Assembly: GCF_031582905.1 (NCBI RefSeq)
Contig: NZ_CP133990.1
Span: 3,968,001 to 4,032,000 of the forward strand
From: Pengzhenrongella sp031582905
GTDB taxonomy: Bacteria; Actinomycetota; Actinomycetes; Actinomycetales; Cellulomonadaceae
Direction of reading: 5' to 3'
Length of the DNA: 64,000 nucleotides
Made by a program: the position numbers and the translations under genes. Below the pieces are notes generated by a model. The model had not been told where the DNA came from. It saw only the letters and a program-made list of their open reading frames with translations, and searched no databases. Within the stretch, counting starts at the first letter, position 1. Each line of letters opens with the position of its first letter. Shown one piece after another: positions 55,484 through 64,000 of this stretch.

Positions 55484-56965
55484 TCAGGTCGGCACCGCCC
55501 GGAGCAGCCGCCGCGTCGCGATCATCGCGCCGCCCAGCACGGCCGGGATCCCGCCGCCCGGGTGCACGGACGCCCCCACCCGCCACAGCCACGGCCGCCA
55601 CGGGTCGCGGTACGACGGGCGGTGGAACGGTCCGCTCTGCCACACCGGGCGAGCCGCTCCGTACAGCGCGCCGTGCGGCTCGCCGAAGCCGCCGTAGTAC
55701 TGCGGGTCGAGCACGACGTGCTCGTCGAGCAGGTCGGTGAGCGGGGAGTCGAGGCCCAGAGCGGTCGAGACCCGCTCGACCTCCCGCCGCACGAAGGGGT
55801 GCTCGAGGGTGTAGCGCCCGCCGTCGGCCGGAGCGGTGAGCAGGATGCCGACGGTGCTCCGCCGGTTCGGGTACACCTCGCCCGCCCGGTACTGGTTGAC
55901 GAACACCATCGTGTCGGCCGGCTCGTCGCCCGCCTCGAGGCTGCGGTACAACGCGGCGGGCCTGGTAGGGAGGACGACGCTGTGCGCCGCGAGGCTGGCG
56001 GGCAGCTCCTCGCGCAGCACCCCGTACACCGCGATGCCCGAGCACGACAGCGTGCGGGGACGGGCGCGTGGGCGGGTCCGCTGAGGGCTGAGCGGCTGAC
56101 GGTCGCCGGGCTGGCGGCTGAGCGGCTCACGGCTGAGCGGCTGGACCGGGCCGACCAGTGACGCGAGGCGGTCGCCGTCGAGCGCGCTGACGACGACGTC
56201 GGCGCGGTGCTCGGCCGCGGTGGTGGTGACCCGGCCCCGCTCGAGGTGCGTCACGGCCTCGCCGAGCCGCACCTCGACGCCGGCCGCCTCGGCCAGCCGG
56301 GCCAGGGCGAGCACGATCTCGTACACCCCGCCCCGCGGCACCCAGGCGCCGTCGGCGGCCATGATGGCCGGCATGCTCGCGTAGAGCGCGGGTGTGCGCG
56401 ACGGCGAGACACCGGCGTTGAGCGTGTGGATGGCGAGGATGTCCCGCAGGCCGTCGGGCAGCCAGGTCAGGCCGTCGAGGTAGGCGCGGGTGGTCAGCCG
56501 TGACCCGTAGACGTCGAGCAGCCGGCGCAGCGCCGGGAGCGCCGCGCGGTCGAGCGGTTCGGCGAGCAGCAGCGCCGACACGTCGTCGGCGAGGGGCGCG
56601 TGCAGGTCGCTGAAGCGGCGCCAGGCGGGGTACCAGGGGTGGTCTGGCGCGACCGGCAGCGACGTCTCGTCGTCCCGGTAGAGGTACCGGCCGACCTCGG
56701 GCATCCGCACGAGGTCGAGGCGGCCGTCGTCGGAGGCGGGCCGCCGGCCGTCGTCGAGCCGGCGCAGCAGCTCGTCCCAGACCGCCGGGAACGTCACCAG
56801 CGACGGTCCGGTGTCGATCCGCTCGCCGCCCAGCAGCACGCGGTGGCTCTTGCCGCCCAGCGTGCCGGACGCCTCGAGGAGCGTGACCCGGTGCCCGGCC
56901 CGGGCGAGGAGGGCGGACGCCGCGAGCCCGCCGATCCCGCCGCCGACGACGACGACGCGGCTCAC
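55484..56965 (-). CDS. crtI: CrtI-type phytoene desaturase
   Basis: A 493-residue FAD-dependent carotenoid desaturase. It has VVVVGGGIGGLAASALLARA at the N-terminus, GGKSHRVLLGGERIDTGPSL, LNAGVSPSRTPALYASMPAI and the C-terminal SVHPGGGIPAVLGGAMIATR, the bacterial phytoene-dehydrogenase signature. An Arg/Gln/Pro-rich insert of about 25 residues (around 303-328), from GCTGAGCGG-type repeats, lies in the middle. GTG 56965. Phytoene synthase and GGPP synthase are not in this window. Confidence 0.88.
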   Translation of the reverse strand: MSRVVVVGGGIGGLAASALLARAGHRVTLLEASGTLGGKSHRVLLGGERIDTGPSLVTFPAVWDELLRRLDDGRRPASDDGRLDLVRMPEVGRYLYRDDETSLPVAPDHPWYPAWRRFSDLHAPLADDVSALLLAEPLDRAALPALRRLLDVYGSRLTTRAYLDGLTWLPDGLRDILAIHTLNAGVSPSRTPALYASMPAIMAADGAWVPRGGVYEIVLALARLAEAAGVEVRLGEAVTHLERGRVTTTAAEHRADVVVSALDGDRLASLVGPVQPLSREPLSRQPGDRQPLSPQRTRPRARPRTLSCSGIAVYGVLREELPASLAAHSVVLPTRPAALYRSLEAGDEPADTMVFVNQYRAGEVYPNRRSTVGILLTAPADGGRYTLEHPFVRREVERVSTALGLDSPLTDLLDEHVVLDPQYYGGFGEPHGALYGAARPVWQSGPFHRPSYRDPWRPWLWRVGASVHPGGGIPAVLGGAMIATRRLLRAVPT

Positions 56966-56999
56966 GCCCGGCCCCCGCCCACGGCGCACGCCCGCGCCG

Positions 57000-57960
57000 T
57001 CACGGGTACCGCCCGACGAAGATCCCGACGGTGAGCAGCACCCCGGCGACGGAGCCCGCCAGGTACGGGAAGGCGACGGACAGCGGGTAGAGCCGGTGCC
57101 CCGTCGCGGGCGTCGGGTCCCGGAGCAGGCCAACCACGAGGACGCCGGCGATCGCGAGGCTGACCGCCGCCACCGGCACGCTCACCAGGGCGAACAGCAC
57201 CGACGACAGCACCCACCAGAACCCGCTCCACAGTGCGACCCCCTCGGCCCGAGGCGGACCGCCGTCGTCATGATGCCCGCCTCACGGTCCTCGACGATGT
57301 CCTGCACCGCGTCGAACGGGTGCTTCGCGACGCTCCACGCCATCAGCCCGACGGCCGCGGGCCACACCGGCGCGACGCCGAGGGCGGCGGGCACGATCAC
57401 CAGCGGCAGCGCGTACGCGGCGTTGCTCACCGAGTCCAGGAACGGGCGCGCCTTGAACCGCAGCGGCGGCGCCGAGTAGAAGACGAACACGGCCGCGTAG
57501 AGCGCGATCGCCGCGTTCGCCGCCGCCGGCAGGGCTACGAGGAAGTAGACGAGGAACGGGATGTTGGTGGCGGCCACGCCCCACGCGATGAGCCGGACCT
57601 CCGACGGCCGGATCCGCGCGCCCTCCATCGAGCCCTTGCGGGGGTTCGCCGCGTCCGTCTCCTGGTCGTAGATGTCGTTCACGCCGTAGATCAGCAGGTT
57701 GAACGGCAGGGTCAGCCACAGCAGGACCGGCAGCGCCCGCACGTCCCAGAGCGTGCCGGTGAGCCAGACGCCGACGACCCCGCCGCCGATGGTGTTGATC
57801 CACAGGACGGGCCGAGCGATGTGCACGAGCCGGCCGATGACGGACCCGATCCCGGCGATCCCACCGGTCCGGGCCGGCGAGGCCGGCGCCGTCCCGTCGG
57901 CCGGGTCGGCAGCGGGGAGCCTTCGGCGCGACGAGCGCCGGGCATGCTGCGTTCGCGCAT
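57000..57960 (-). CDS. UbiA prenyltransferase (lycopene-elongase-like), two frame breaks
   Basis: About 320 residues of a polytopic UbiA-family prenyltransferase. First Asp-rich motif in LLIYGVNDIYDQETDAANPR; second in AVQDIVEDREAGIMTTAVR. Many helices follow, e.g. FALVSVPVAAVSLAIAGVLV. Its place upstream of crtI suits the C50-carotenoid elongase CrtEb. Two C/G runs (57239-57243 and 57914-57917) are each one base short: the first splits off the C-terminal 70 residues, the second the N-terminus. AGGAG precedes ATG 57960. Confidence 0.8.
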
Positions 57961-58149
57961 GCAGTCACTCCTCGAGGTCGTCGCGGCCGCCCTGCGGGCC
58001 CGGCGGGTCGGGCACCGCCCCGCCCTCGAGCGTCGTCGGCGCGCGTGACGGTAACCCGGCGCGACGACCCCCGCCAGCCGGTCCGTGGCGATGCGGTCGC
58101 CCCTCAGGGCCCGGCCCGACCGTGCGCGGCGCCGGGGCAGACTGGGCGG
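57961..58149. other. Divergent intergenic region, no gene called
   Basis: 189 bp between the UbiA-type and glycosyltransferase genes. No ORF is convincing. It should carry promoters for both; none is clear. Confidence 0.4.
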
Positions 58150-59345
58150 GTGCGGATGATGCTGCTGACAGCCGGGACGCGCGGCGACATCGAGCCGTTC
58201 CTGGCCCTGGCCCGGTACGCCGCCGCCCGCGGGCACGACGTCCGGCTGGGGATGACCGAGGGCGCCGGTATGCCGTCGGACGTGGATGCCGTCGGGCTGG
58301 GCCTGGACTTCCGGCGGGTTCTCGCACCCCCGGCCGCACGCCGTGGGCGCTCGCCCGGCACCTCAGCCGCGAGGTGCGTCCCGGGATGCGGCGGATGCTC
58401 GCCGCCGCGGTGCGGGAGACCGTGGCGTTCGCTCCCGACGTCGTGGTGCACCACCCGCTGATCCTGTCGGCGCCGATGGCGGCGGACGCGCTCGGCGTCC
58501 CCCGGGTGCTCGCCGAGTTCTCCCCGGTCGCGACGGCGTCGGAGGGCTTCCCGGCGGCGGGCGGGCCCACCGCCACGTACGACCTCGGCCGCTGGAACCG
58601 GTCCACCTACGCCGTGCCGCGGGCTGCTGCGCGGGTCTTCGCCGCCGACGTCGTCCGCGCCGCGGCACAGCTGCCCCGCGGACGGCGTCCGGCGTCCCGG
58701 ACGCCGTCGCGCGCGACGCTCATGGCCGTCAGCCCCCAGCTCCTGCCCCGGCCGCACGACTGGTCCCCGCGCGTGCACCTCACCGGCTCGTGGCACGACG
58801 ACGGGCTCGCGGACGCCGTCGACCCGGCCGTCGCGGACTTCGTGCACGACGGCGGCCACCTCGTCGCCTCGTTCGGCTCCATGGCGGTCGGCGGTGCCGA
58901 GGCGCGAGCCCGGGCGGTGGTCGGCGCCGCCCGGGCCCACGGGCTCCGCGTGCTCCTGCTCACCGGGTGGGGCGGTCTCGCGCTGCCCGACGACCTCCGG
59001 GGGTCCGACGTGCTCGCGGTGCGGGCGGCACCGTTCCCCGCGGTCCTGCCGGGGGCGGCCGTCGTCATCCACCACGGCGGTGCCGGCACCTCGCACGCGG
59101 TCGCCCGGGCCGGCGTCCCCGCCGTGGTCGTGCCGGTCACCGCCGACCAGCCGTTCTGGGGCACCCAGCTGCACCGGCGGGGGATCGCCGCGGCGCCCAT
59201 CCCGGTCCGCCGCCTGACCACCGCTGCGCTCGTCACCGCGGTCGCCGACGCACTGACCCGCGGTGGGCGGGCCGCCGAGGTCGGCCGGGCCATGCGGCGG
59301 GAGGACGGGCTCGCGGCGGCGCTCGACGTGCTCGGGTTGCTGTAA
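58150..59345 (+). CDS. GT1-family glycosyltransferase, one frame break
   Basis: About 398 residues, GT-B fold like sterol or antibiotic-aglycone glucosyltransferases. MMLLTAGTRGDIEPFLALAR and ARGHDVRLGMTEG form the acceptor side. The donor-binding C-terminal half is VVIHHGGAGTSHAVARAGVP and VTADQPFWGTQLHRRGIAAA. A break at 58327-58336 is repaired by one base to RTPWALARHLSREVRPG. GTG 58150. Adjacent carotenoid genes suggest it might glycosylate a carotenoid. Confidence 0.85.
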
Positions 59346-59420
59346 CGCGCTGCGCGCTGTGCCCTGCGTCCTGTGGCCAGGCCCCGACGCGGGCCCGGGC
59401 GCCGGGCGGCGTCGTCGGCC

Positions 59421-60191
59421 CTACGCCGTGTCGACCACCGCGAGGTCCGCCCGCCGGAAGACGAGGTAGCCGGCGAGCGCGGTGAGGGCCGCCACGCCGA
59501 AGAAGACGGCTGCCGGCCGACCGATGGAGTCGGCGGGGAAGTACATCCCGGCCGCCCCGGTGCCGACGAGGAACTCCCCGCCGGCGGTGAACGGCAGCAG
59601 CGACACCAGCCACGACCACGTCCGGGGGACGAACACCAACGAGGCCAGGAGCGCGGGCTCGACCATGAACGCCGCGACCACCGGGATCGCGATCGCCCCC
59701 AGCAGGTGCCGGCGCACGATGCTCGCGACCCCGACGCCGATGAGGGCGAAGCCGACCGCGTACAGGGTCGCGCGACCCGTGGTCGCGAGGGCCGACCCGG
59801 TCGACACCGCGCCCGCCGTGAGACCGATCGCGACCAGGCCGACCGCTGCGCTCAGCAGGCTGAGGAGGACGGCCGCCCCGACGGCGACGACGAGCTTGGC
59901 CCACCACACCCGCTGCCGGCTGCCCGCCCGCAGGATCGCCCCGAGGACCAGGCCGCGGCGTGCGTCGGCGAGGGTCGCCGCGACGGCGAGCGTCACCGCC
60001 CCGACGGGCAGGGCCATGTTGAGGCGCATGACGCTGACGAAGAGCCCGTCGGGCGTGAGCCCGAACTCGGGGAACAGCGAGAACATCGCCGCGGCGGCGA
60101 ACGAGCCCACGACGATGACGACGGTCAGCACGACCGCCAGCACGCGCACGTGCCGCAGGGTGCGCAGCGCGTACCACTCGTAGCCGATCAC
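59421..60191 (-). CDS. ABC permease subunit
   Basis: A 256-residue, six-helix membrane protein (VLAVVLTVVIVVGSFAAAAM, LVVAVGAAVLLSLLSAAVGL, LLGAIAIPVVAAFMVEPALL), the ABC-2 type. GTG 60191 overlaps the ATPase stop (GTGA) once that gene is repaired. It is the last gene of the minus-strand five-gene operon. Substrate unknown. Confidence 0.82.
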   Translation of the reverse strand: MIGYEWYALRTLRHVRVLAVVLTVVIVVGSFAAAAMFSLFPEFGLTPDGLFVSVMRLNMALPVGAVTLAVAATLADARRGLVLGAILRAGSRQRVWWAKLVVAVGAAVLLSLLSAAVGLVAIGLTAGAVSTGSALATTGRATLYAVGFALIGVGVASIVRRHLLGAIAIPVVAAFMVEPALLASLVFVPRTWSWLVSLLPFTAGGEFLVGTGAAGMYFPADSIGRPAAVFFGVAALTALAGYLVFRRADLAVVDTA

Positions 60192-61149
60192 TTCGCTCCT
60201 CCGTCGCCCCGACGGTGACGGGGTCGGTCGAACCGTGGGCGGCGCCGGTGGGGGTGGTCGACCGCAGGAACGCCTCCTCGAGGGTGGCGTGGCGCTCACG
60301 CAGACCGAGGACGAGCACGCCGGTGTCGCGGACCAGGCGTGCCACGGCGTCCACGTCCTGACCGCTGACCAGGAGCCCGGTGCGCTCCGCACGGACGTCC
60401 CACCCGAGCGCACGAGCCGCCTCGGCGAAGCGGGCGGGCGCGTCGACGTGGAGCTCCACCTGGACGAGGTCGTGCCCGCGCAGGTAGGCGTCGAGGGGCT
60501 CGTCGGCGACGATCCGGCCCTCGGCCAGCACCAGCACCCGGTCGGCCACCCGCTCGAGCTCGGCGAGGATGTGCGACGCGACCAGGACGGTGCCTCCTCG
60601 GTCCGCGTGCGAGCGCAGCAGGTCCTTCACCCGCTGCACGGCGGCCACCTCGAGCCCGTTGATGGGCTCGTCGAGGATGAGCACCGCCGGGTCGGGCAGG
60701 AGCGTGGCGGCCAGCGCGACGGAGCGTCGCATGCCCGTGGAGAAGCGCCGGGGGACCTTGTCGACGAGGCCCTCGATGCCGAGCAGCCCGACCACCTCGT
60801 CGACGCGCTCGCGGCCGTGTGGCACGTGGCGCGCGAGGAGCCGCAGGTGGTCGCGCACGGTGCGTCCGGGGTGGGCCTGCAGGGTCCCCAGGTCGACGCC
60901 GAGCACGCGGTGCGGCGCCTCGTGGTCGAGCAGTGGGCGGCCACCGAAGGTCACCGTGCCGCCGCCGTCGACGAGCCCGGCGATGCGCCGCACGGTGGTG
61001 GTCTTGCCGGCGCCGTTGCGGCCGAGGAACGCGGTGACCGTGCCCGGCTCGACGCTGACCGTGATGTCGTCGAGCACGACCGTGGACCCGTACGCCTTGG
61101 ACAAGGACCGGGCGTCGAGCCGGGTCGGCGGGAGAGCGGTGGTGGGCAC
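60188..61149 (-). CDS. ABC transporter ATPase, one frame break near end
   Basis: About 320 residues. Walker A FLGRNGAGKTTTVRRIAG, signature FSTGMRRSVALAATL, Walker B VLILDEPINGLEVAAVQR and switch His in VASHILAELERVADRV. The frame stays open past the permease start unless one base is restored at about 60207-60223. That gives a C-terminus RRGDGGAK with a GTGA overlap. GTG 61149 follows CAGGAG. Confidence 0.88.
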
Positions 61150-61169
61150 GATGCTCCTGGTGGTCGGGG

Positions 61170-61814
61170 TCAGCGGACGGGGCTGGTGGCGGCCGGCTCG
61201 ACGACGCGACCGGCGGCGAGCGTGATCCGGCGGTCCACCAGCCCGTGCAGGGGGGCCTCGTCGTGGCTGGTCACGAGCACGGCGCGCCCGTCGCTGCGCC
61301 ACGTGCGCAGCAGCGTCCGGACGGTCTCCACGGTGTCCGCGTCGAGCCCGCTGAACGGCTCGTCGACCAGCACCACGGGCGGGTCGTGCAGGGTCGTCAC
61401 TGCCAGGCCGAGCTTCTTGCGCATGCCGAGGGAGAGCTCGCTGACGAGCGAGTCGAGCGCGTCGGCGAGGCCGATCCGCTCCACCGCCGCGACGGCGCGG
61501 GCGACGGGCACTCCCCACAGGCGCGCGGCGAGGGTCGCCGTCTCGCGCGTGGACAGGTAGTCGTAGAGCGGTGGGGTGTCGGGCACGTAGGCGCGCGACG
61601 CCCGCGCCGTGGCGGACGTCGCGTCGTGACCGCAGATCCGCACCGCGCCGTCGTCCGGTACCTCCAGCCCTGCGGCCAGGCGCAGCAGGGTGCTCTTGCC
61701 GGACCCGTTGTGCCCGCGGAGCAGCACCGTCTCCCCGGGCTGCACCGTGAGGGTGACGCCGGCGAGTGCCTGCGTCGTCCGGTAGACGACGCGCACGTCC
61801 GCGACCTCGATCAT
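61170..61814 (-). CDS. ABC transporter ATPase
   Basis: A compact 214-residue ATPase: Walker A LLRGHNGSGKSTLLRLA, signature SELSLGMRKKLGLA, Walker B VVLVDEPFSGLDADT, switch His VTSHDEAPLHGLV. It overlaps the preceding permease gene at ATGA, so they form one transporter; a second ATPase/permease pair follows. Confidence 0.9.
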   Translation of the reverse strand: MIEVADVRVVYRTTQALAGVTLTVQPGETVLLRGHNGSGKSTLLRLAAGLEVPDDGAVRICGHDATSATARASRAYVPDTPPLYDYLSTRETATLAARLWGVPVARAVAAVERIGLADALDSLVSELSLGMRKKLGLAVTTLHDPPVVLVDEPFSGLDADTVETVRTLLRTWRSDGRAVLVTSHDEAPLHGLVDRRITLAAGRVVEPAATSPVR

Positions 61815-63537
61815 CTCCACCTCCGGGTGAGGGTGTCGCTGCGGGCCACGCCGGCACCGACGCCGACGAGCAGCCCGAGCAGGACGGCCGCGGTGACCGC
61901 GGGTGCGACGTCGTCGCCGGCCAGGGTGTACGCCAGGACGACCGGCAGGACGGCGACCAGCAGGGCGACGCCGTGGATGATCGTCGCGACCGGGTCGCGC
62001 TCGACGAGGCTCTGCGTGCTGCCCTCGGTGCGCCGGGCCAGGACCGACCCGAGCGTCGCCCCCGCGCCGGACGCGGCGAGGAGCAGCACCACGAGCAGCA
62101 CCAGGGCGACCCGCTCGGCCGGCGACCGACCCAGGACGAGGCACCAGGCGACCAGCGGCGCGCCCACCATCCCGGCGACCTGGCGGGACACCGAGACCGA
62201 CTTGGCGACCAGCAGCACCCCCGTCGGCACCGGCGTGCTCCGCAGCAGCGCCCATGCCCGCCGCTCGGCCTCGATGCCGGCCACCGGCACCACGGTGTCC
62301 TGCACGCCGGCGACGACGCCGATCACCGCGACCGCGAGGCCGGCGGCCATCCAGGTCACGGCGTGCAGGTGCGTGGCCCCGCCGGCGACGGCGAAGCCCA
62401 GCGCGGCACCGGTCGCGCCGGCACCGAGCGCGCGCGCCCGCCGCACGGGGGCGGCGGCGACGGCGGGCAGCCGCCGCAGCGCGAGCCCGTCCTTGACCAC
62501 GACGAGGGCGACGACGCGGAGCGCGGTCGGGGCGACGTCGCCGCGGCCGGCGACGGCCGTCCACACGCGCCCGGCGACGGTGGTGGGGGCCGCGCGCCGG
62601 GCGGCGGGTCCCACGGGGGCGAGCGCGTGCCGTCGGGCCACCCGACGCAGCAGGACGACGGCGAGCGGTGCGGCCAGGAGCGTCACGGCGAGGGCGGCCC
62701 CGAGCACCGCGGGCGCCCCGGCGTCCACGAGCCGCTCCCAGCCCGGGGGCCTCGTCACCAGCACGCGGTCCAGCACGGACCGCTGCAGGGCCGCGCCGAT
62801 CTCCGCCGCCGTCCACCCGCGCCACCGGCCGACCAGCACCGGGGCGACGACGCCCAGCGCGACGCCGACGACGAGGCCGGTGGCGGCCGCCAGGACCAGG
62901 GTCCGCGCGCGTCCGGCGCGAGCCGGCACGAGGGCCAGGGCCGCCAGGGCGGCGAGCCCGAGCACGCTGCCGACGACGGCGCCGCCGGCGACCGCGGCGA
63001 CCGCGAGGGCGGCCGTCGACGAGAGCCCCCACAACGGCAGCGCGACCGCGGCCGCGGCGAGGGTCAGGGTCAGGGTCTCGACCACCGCGGGCATGACCGC
63101 GGTGACCGCGACGTGCTGCCCGCTCGTGAGCGGGCTCAGGGTGAGGAGGATCTGGCGGTCGGGCACCTGGCGCAGGGCCAGGGCCGTCCCGGGGGACGCG
63201 CCCCCGAGCGTGACGACGACGGCGAGGAGCGCGAGCACCCAGACGAGGGTGGCCGCGCCCTGCGGTGCGAGCTCCTCGCCGAAGCCGAACCGGCGCAGCA
63301 CCGCCCCGACGGCGACGAGCGCCAGCAGCAGTCCGACCCGTCCGGCGACGGTGAGCGCCGTGGCGACCCGCCACTGCCAGGGCAGCATGACCCGCCCGTT
63401 GAGCTGGTTCAGCGACCGCCGTCGGTACCCGACCGTCAGCCCCCACACCGCCCGTGGCGTCAGCGGCACCCGCGGGCGCGCACCAGCCGTGACCGGCGGT
63501 GCTGCGGCCCGGGGCGGGTGCTGCTGGTCACCGTCAT
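61811..63537 (-). CDS. Large ABC-associated membrane protein, one frame break
   Basis: About 575 residues with around twelve hydrophobic segments (LTVAGRVGLLLALVAVGAVL, GAAVVGSVLGLAALAAL-like, VLLLVVLLLAASGAGATLGS, TAAVLLGLLVGVGAGVA). Likely the permease for the following ATPase. A break at 63508-63514 connects ATG 63537 (TVTSSTRPG) to the main frame (AAAPPVTAGARPRVPL). No family name is claimed. Confidence 0.7.
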
Positions 63538-63959
63538 CGCGAGGCGGCCAGGGCGCGCACGAACTGGACGACGACGAGTGCGGCCGCGATGCCCTGAGCC
63601 GCGGCGACGACGGCGAGCACCGGATCGAGCGGGAAGTACGCGCCGAACAGCGGCAGCACGGGCGTGCTCGCCACCCCGAGGACGAGCACGGCCACGTGCC
63701 CGACACCCACGAGCGCGACCGTCAGCACGCTGGCCAGGAGGAGCACCGGCAGGACGACCCACGCGATGATCGACCAGTCGAGGACGTCGGCGATGAGGGC
63801 GACCTCGCCCGGGTCCACCTGACGACGGCCGAAGAGCTCGCGCTGCGGCAGCTGCTCGAGCACGCCGGTCCGGCGCAGTCCGTAGACCGCCGCGTACAGC
63901 CAGCTCAGGGCGAGCGACACCGCCGCGGTGCGGACGGTGGCGCGCATCGTCGGCGTCAT
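63534..63959 (-). CDS. Small membrane protein, first gene of ABC operon
   Basis: A 141-residue protein with about three to four helices (WVVLPVLLLASVLTVALVGV, LVLGVASTPVLPLFGAYF, VLAVVAAAQGIAAALVVV). ATG 63959; its stop overlaps the next start by 4 bp, so it is coupled to the permease gene. Function unknown. Confidence 0.7.
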   Translation of the reverse strand: MTPTMRATVRTAAVSLALSWLYAAVYGLRRTGVLEQLPQRELFGRRQVDPGEVALIADVLDWSIIAWVVLPVLLLASVLTVALVGVGHVAVLVLGVASTPVLPLFGAYFPLDPVLAVVAAAQGIAAALVVVQFVRALAASR

Positions 63960-64000
63960 GGTCCGAGCCTGCCCGGCGGGGCGCCCGGCAGCCAGGTCGG

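Noticed and set aside
57000..57212. Separate 70-residue membrane protein between crtI and UbiA
   Set aside because: It is the C-terminal part of the UbiA enzyme split by a missing base at 57239-57243, not a carotenoid cyclase subunit.
57965..58606. Minus-strand ORF upstream of UbiA as a possible crtB end
   Set aside because: No phytoene synthase motif; most of it is antisense to the glycosyltransferase.

Overview
The window is very GC-rich (roughly three quarters G+C), with strong G/C bias at third codon positions, many GTG starts and 4-bp gene overlaps. It carries actinobacterial families (DUF6458, DUF3140, a septum-formation-type lipoprotein, an ANTAR regulator, C50-type carotenoid genes) and a methyl-accepting chemotaxis protein. 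Together these suggest a motile actinomycete close to Cellulomonas; the genus is an inference. No tRNA, rRNA, IS element, prophage or CRISPR array was recognised.

Layout: 1-5.5 kb holds haem biosynthesis (hemC, hemY and hemE on the minus strand, divergent from hemA). 5.6-10.7 kb holds purB, a GNAT acetyltransferase, a chemoreceptor and a DMT exporter. 10.7-12.7 kb is a three-gene operon of a WXG-like helical protein, a repeat protein and an alpha/beta hydrolase. 12.6-15.2 kb has a holin-4-type membrane protein, hisC and a LOV-like diguanylate cyclase. 15.5-19.6 kb is a 2-oxoacid dehydrogenase operon (E1alpha, E1beta, E2) behind a palindromic operator. 19.7-28.9 kb has a CopD-CtaG fusion, an S9 peptidase, a cupin, a trypsin-like protease group and an NHLRC2-like thioredoxin. 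28.9-39.5 kb has a TetR/DinB pair, an ABC exporter, an Nramp-like transporter, prfC, a Cys-rich copper-storage-type protein, an SDR, a lipoprotein and DUF3817. 40.1-47.5 kb is a soluble signalling cluster (CheB, CheR-PAS, PAS-GAF-ANTAR, GAF-GGDEF, GAF-SpoIIE phosphatase). 47.7-53.6 kb has TetR/MMPL, an acetyltransferase/TetR pair and an MFS transporter. 53.6-59.3 kb has a flavoprotein, idi, crtI, a UbiA prenyltransferase and a glycosyltransferase. 59.4-64 kb is a two-transporter ABC operon.

An important caveat: about 22 otherwise intact genes carry one to three frame breaks (about 28 in all). Nearly all are repaired by restoring one base, often in a short C or G run, so they look like base-loss sequencing errors rather than biology. 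These genes are annotated as full-length CDS and each break position is given.

Points most worth a second look are the LOV domain without its photoactive cysteine fused to an intact GGDEF domain, the CheB/CheR/ANTAR/GGDEF/SpoIIE signalling cluster, the WXG-like/hydrolase operon, the trypsin-like protease followed by a stand-alone copy of its own N-terminal domain, the Nramp homologue lacking the canonical metal-site motif, and several clean palindromic operator candidates.
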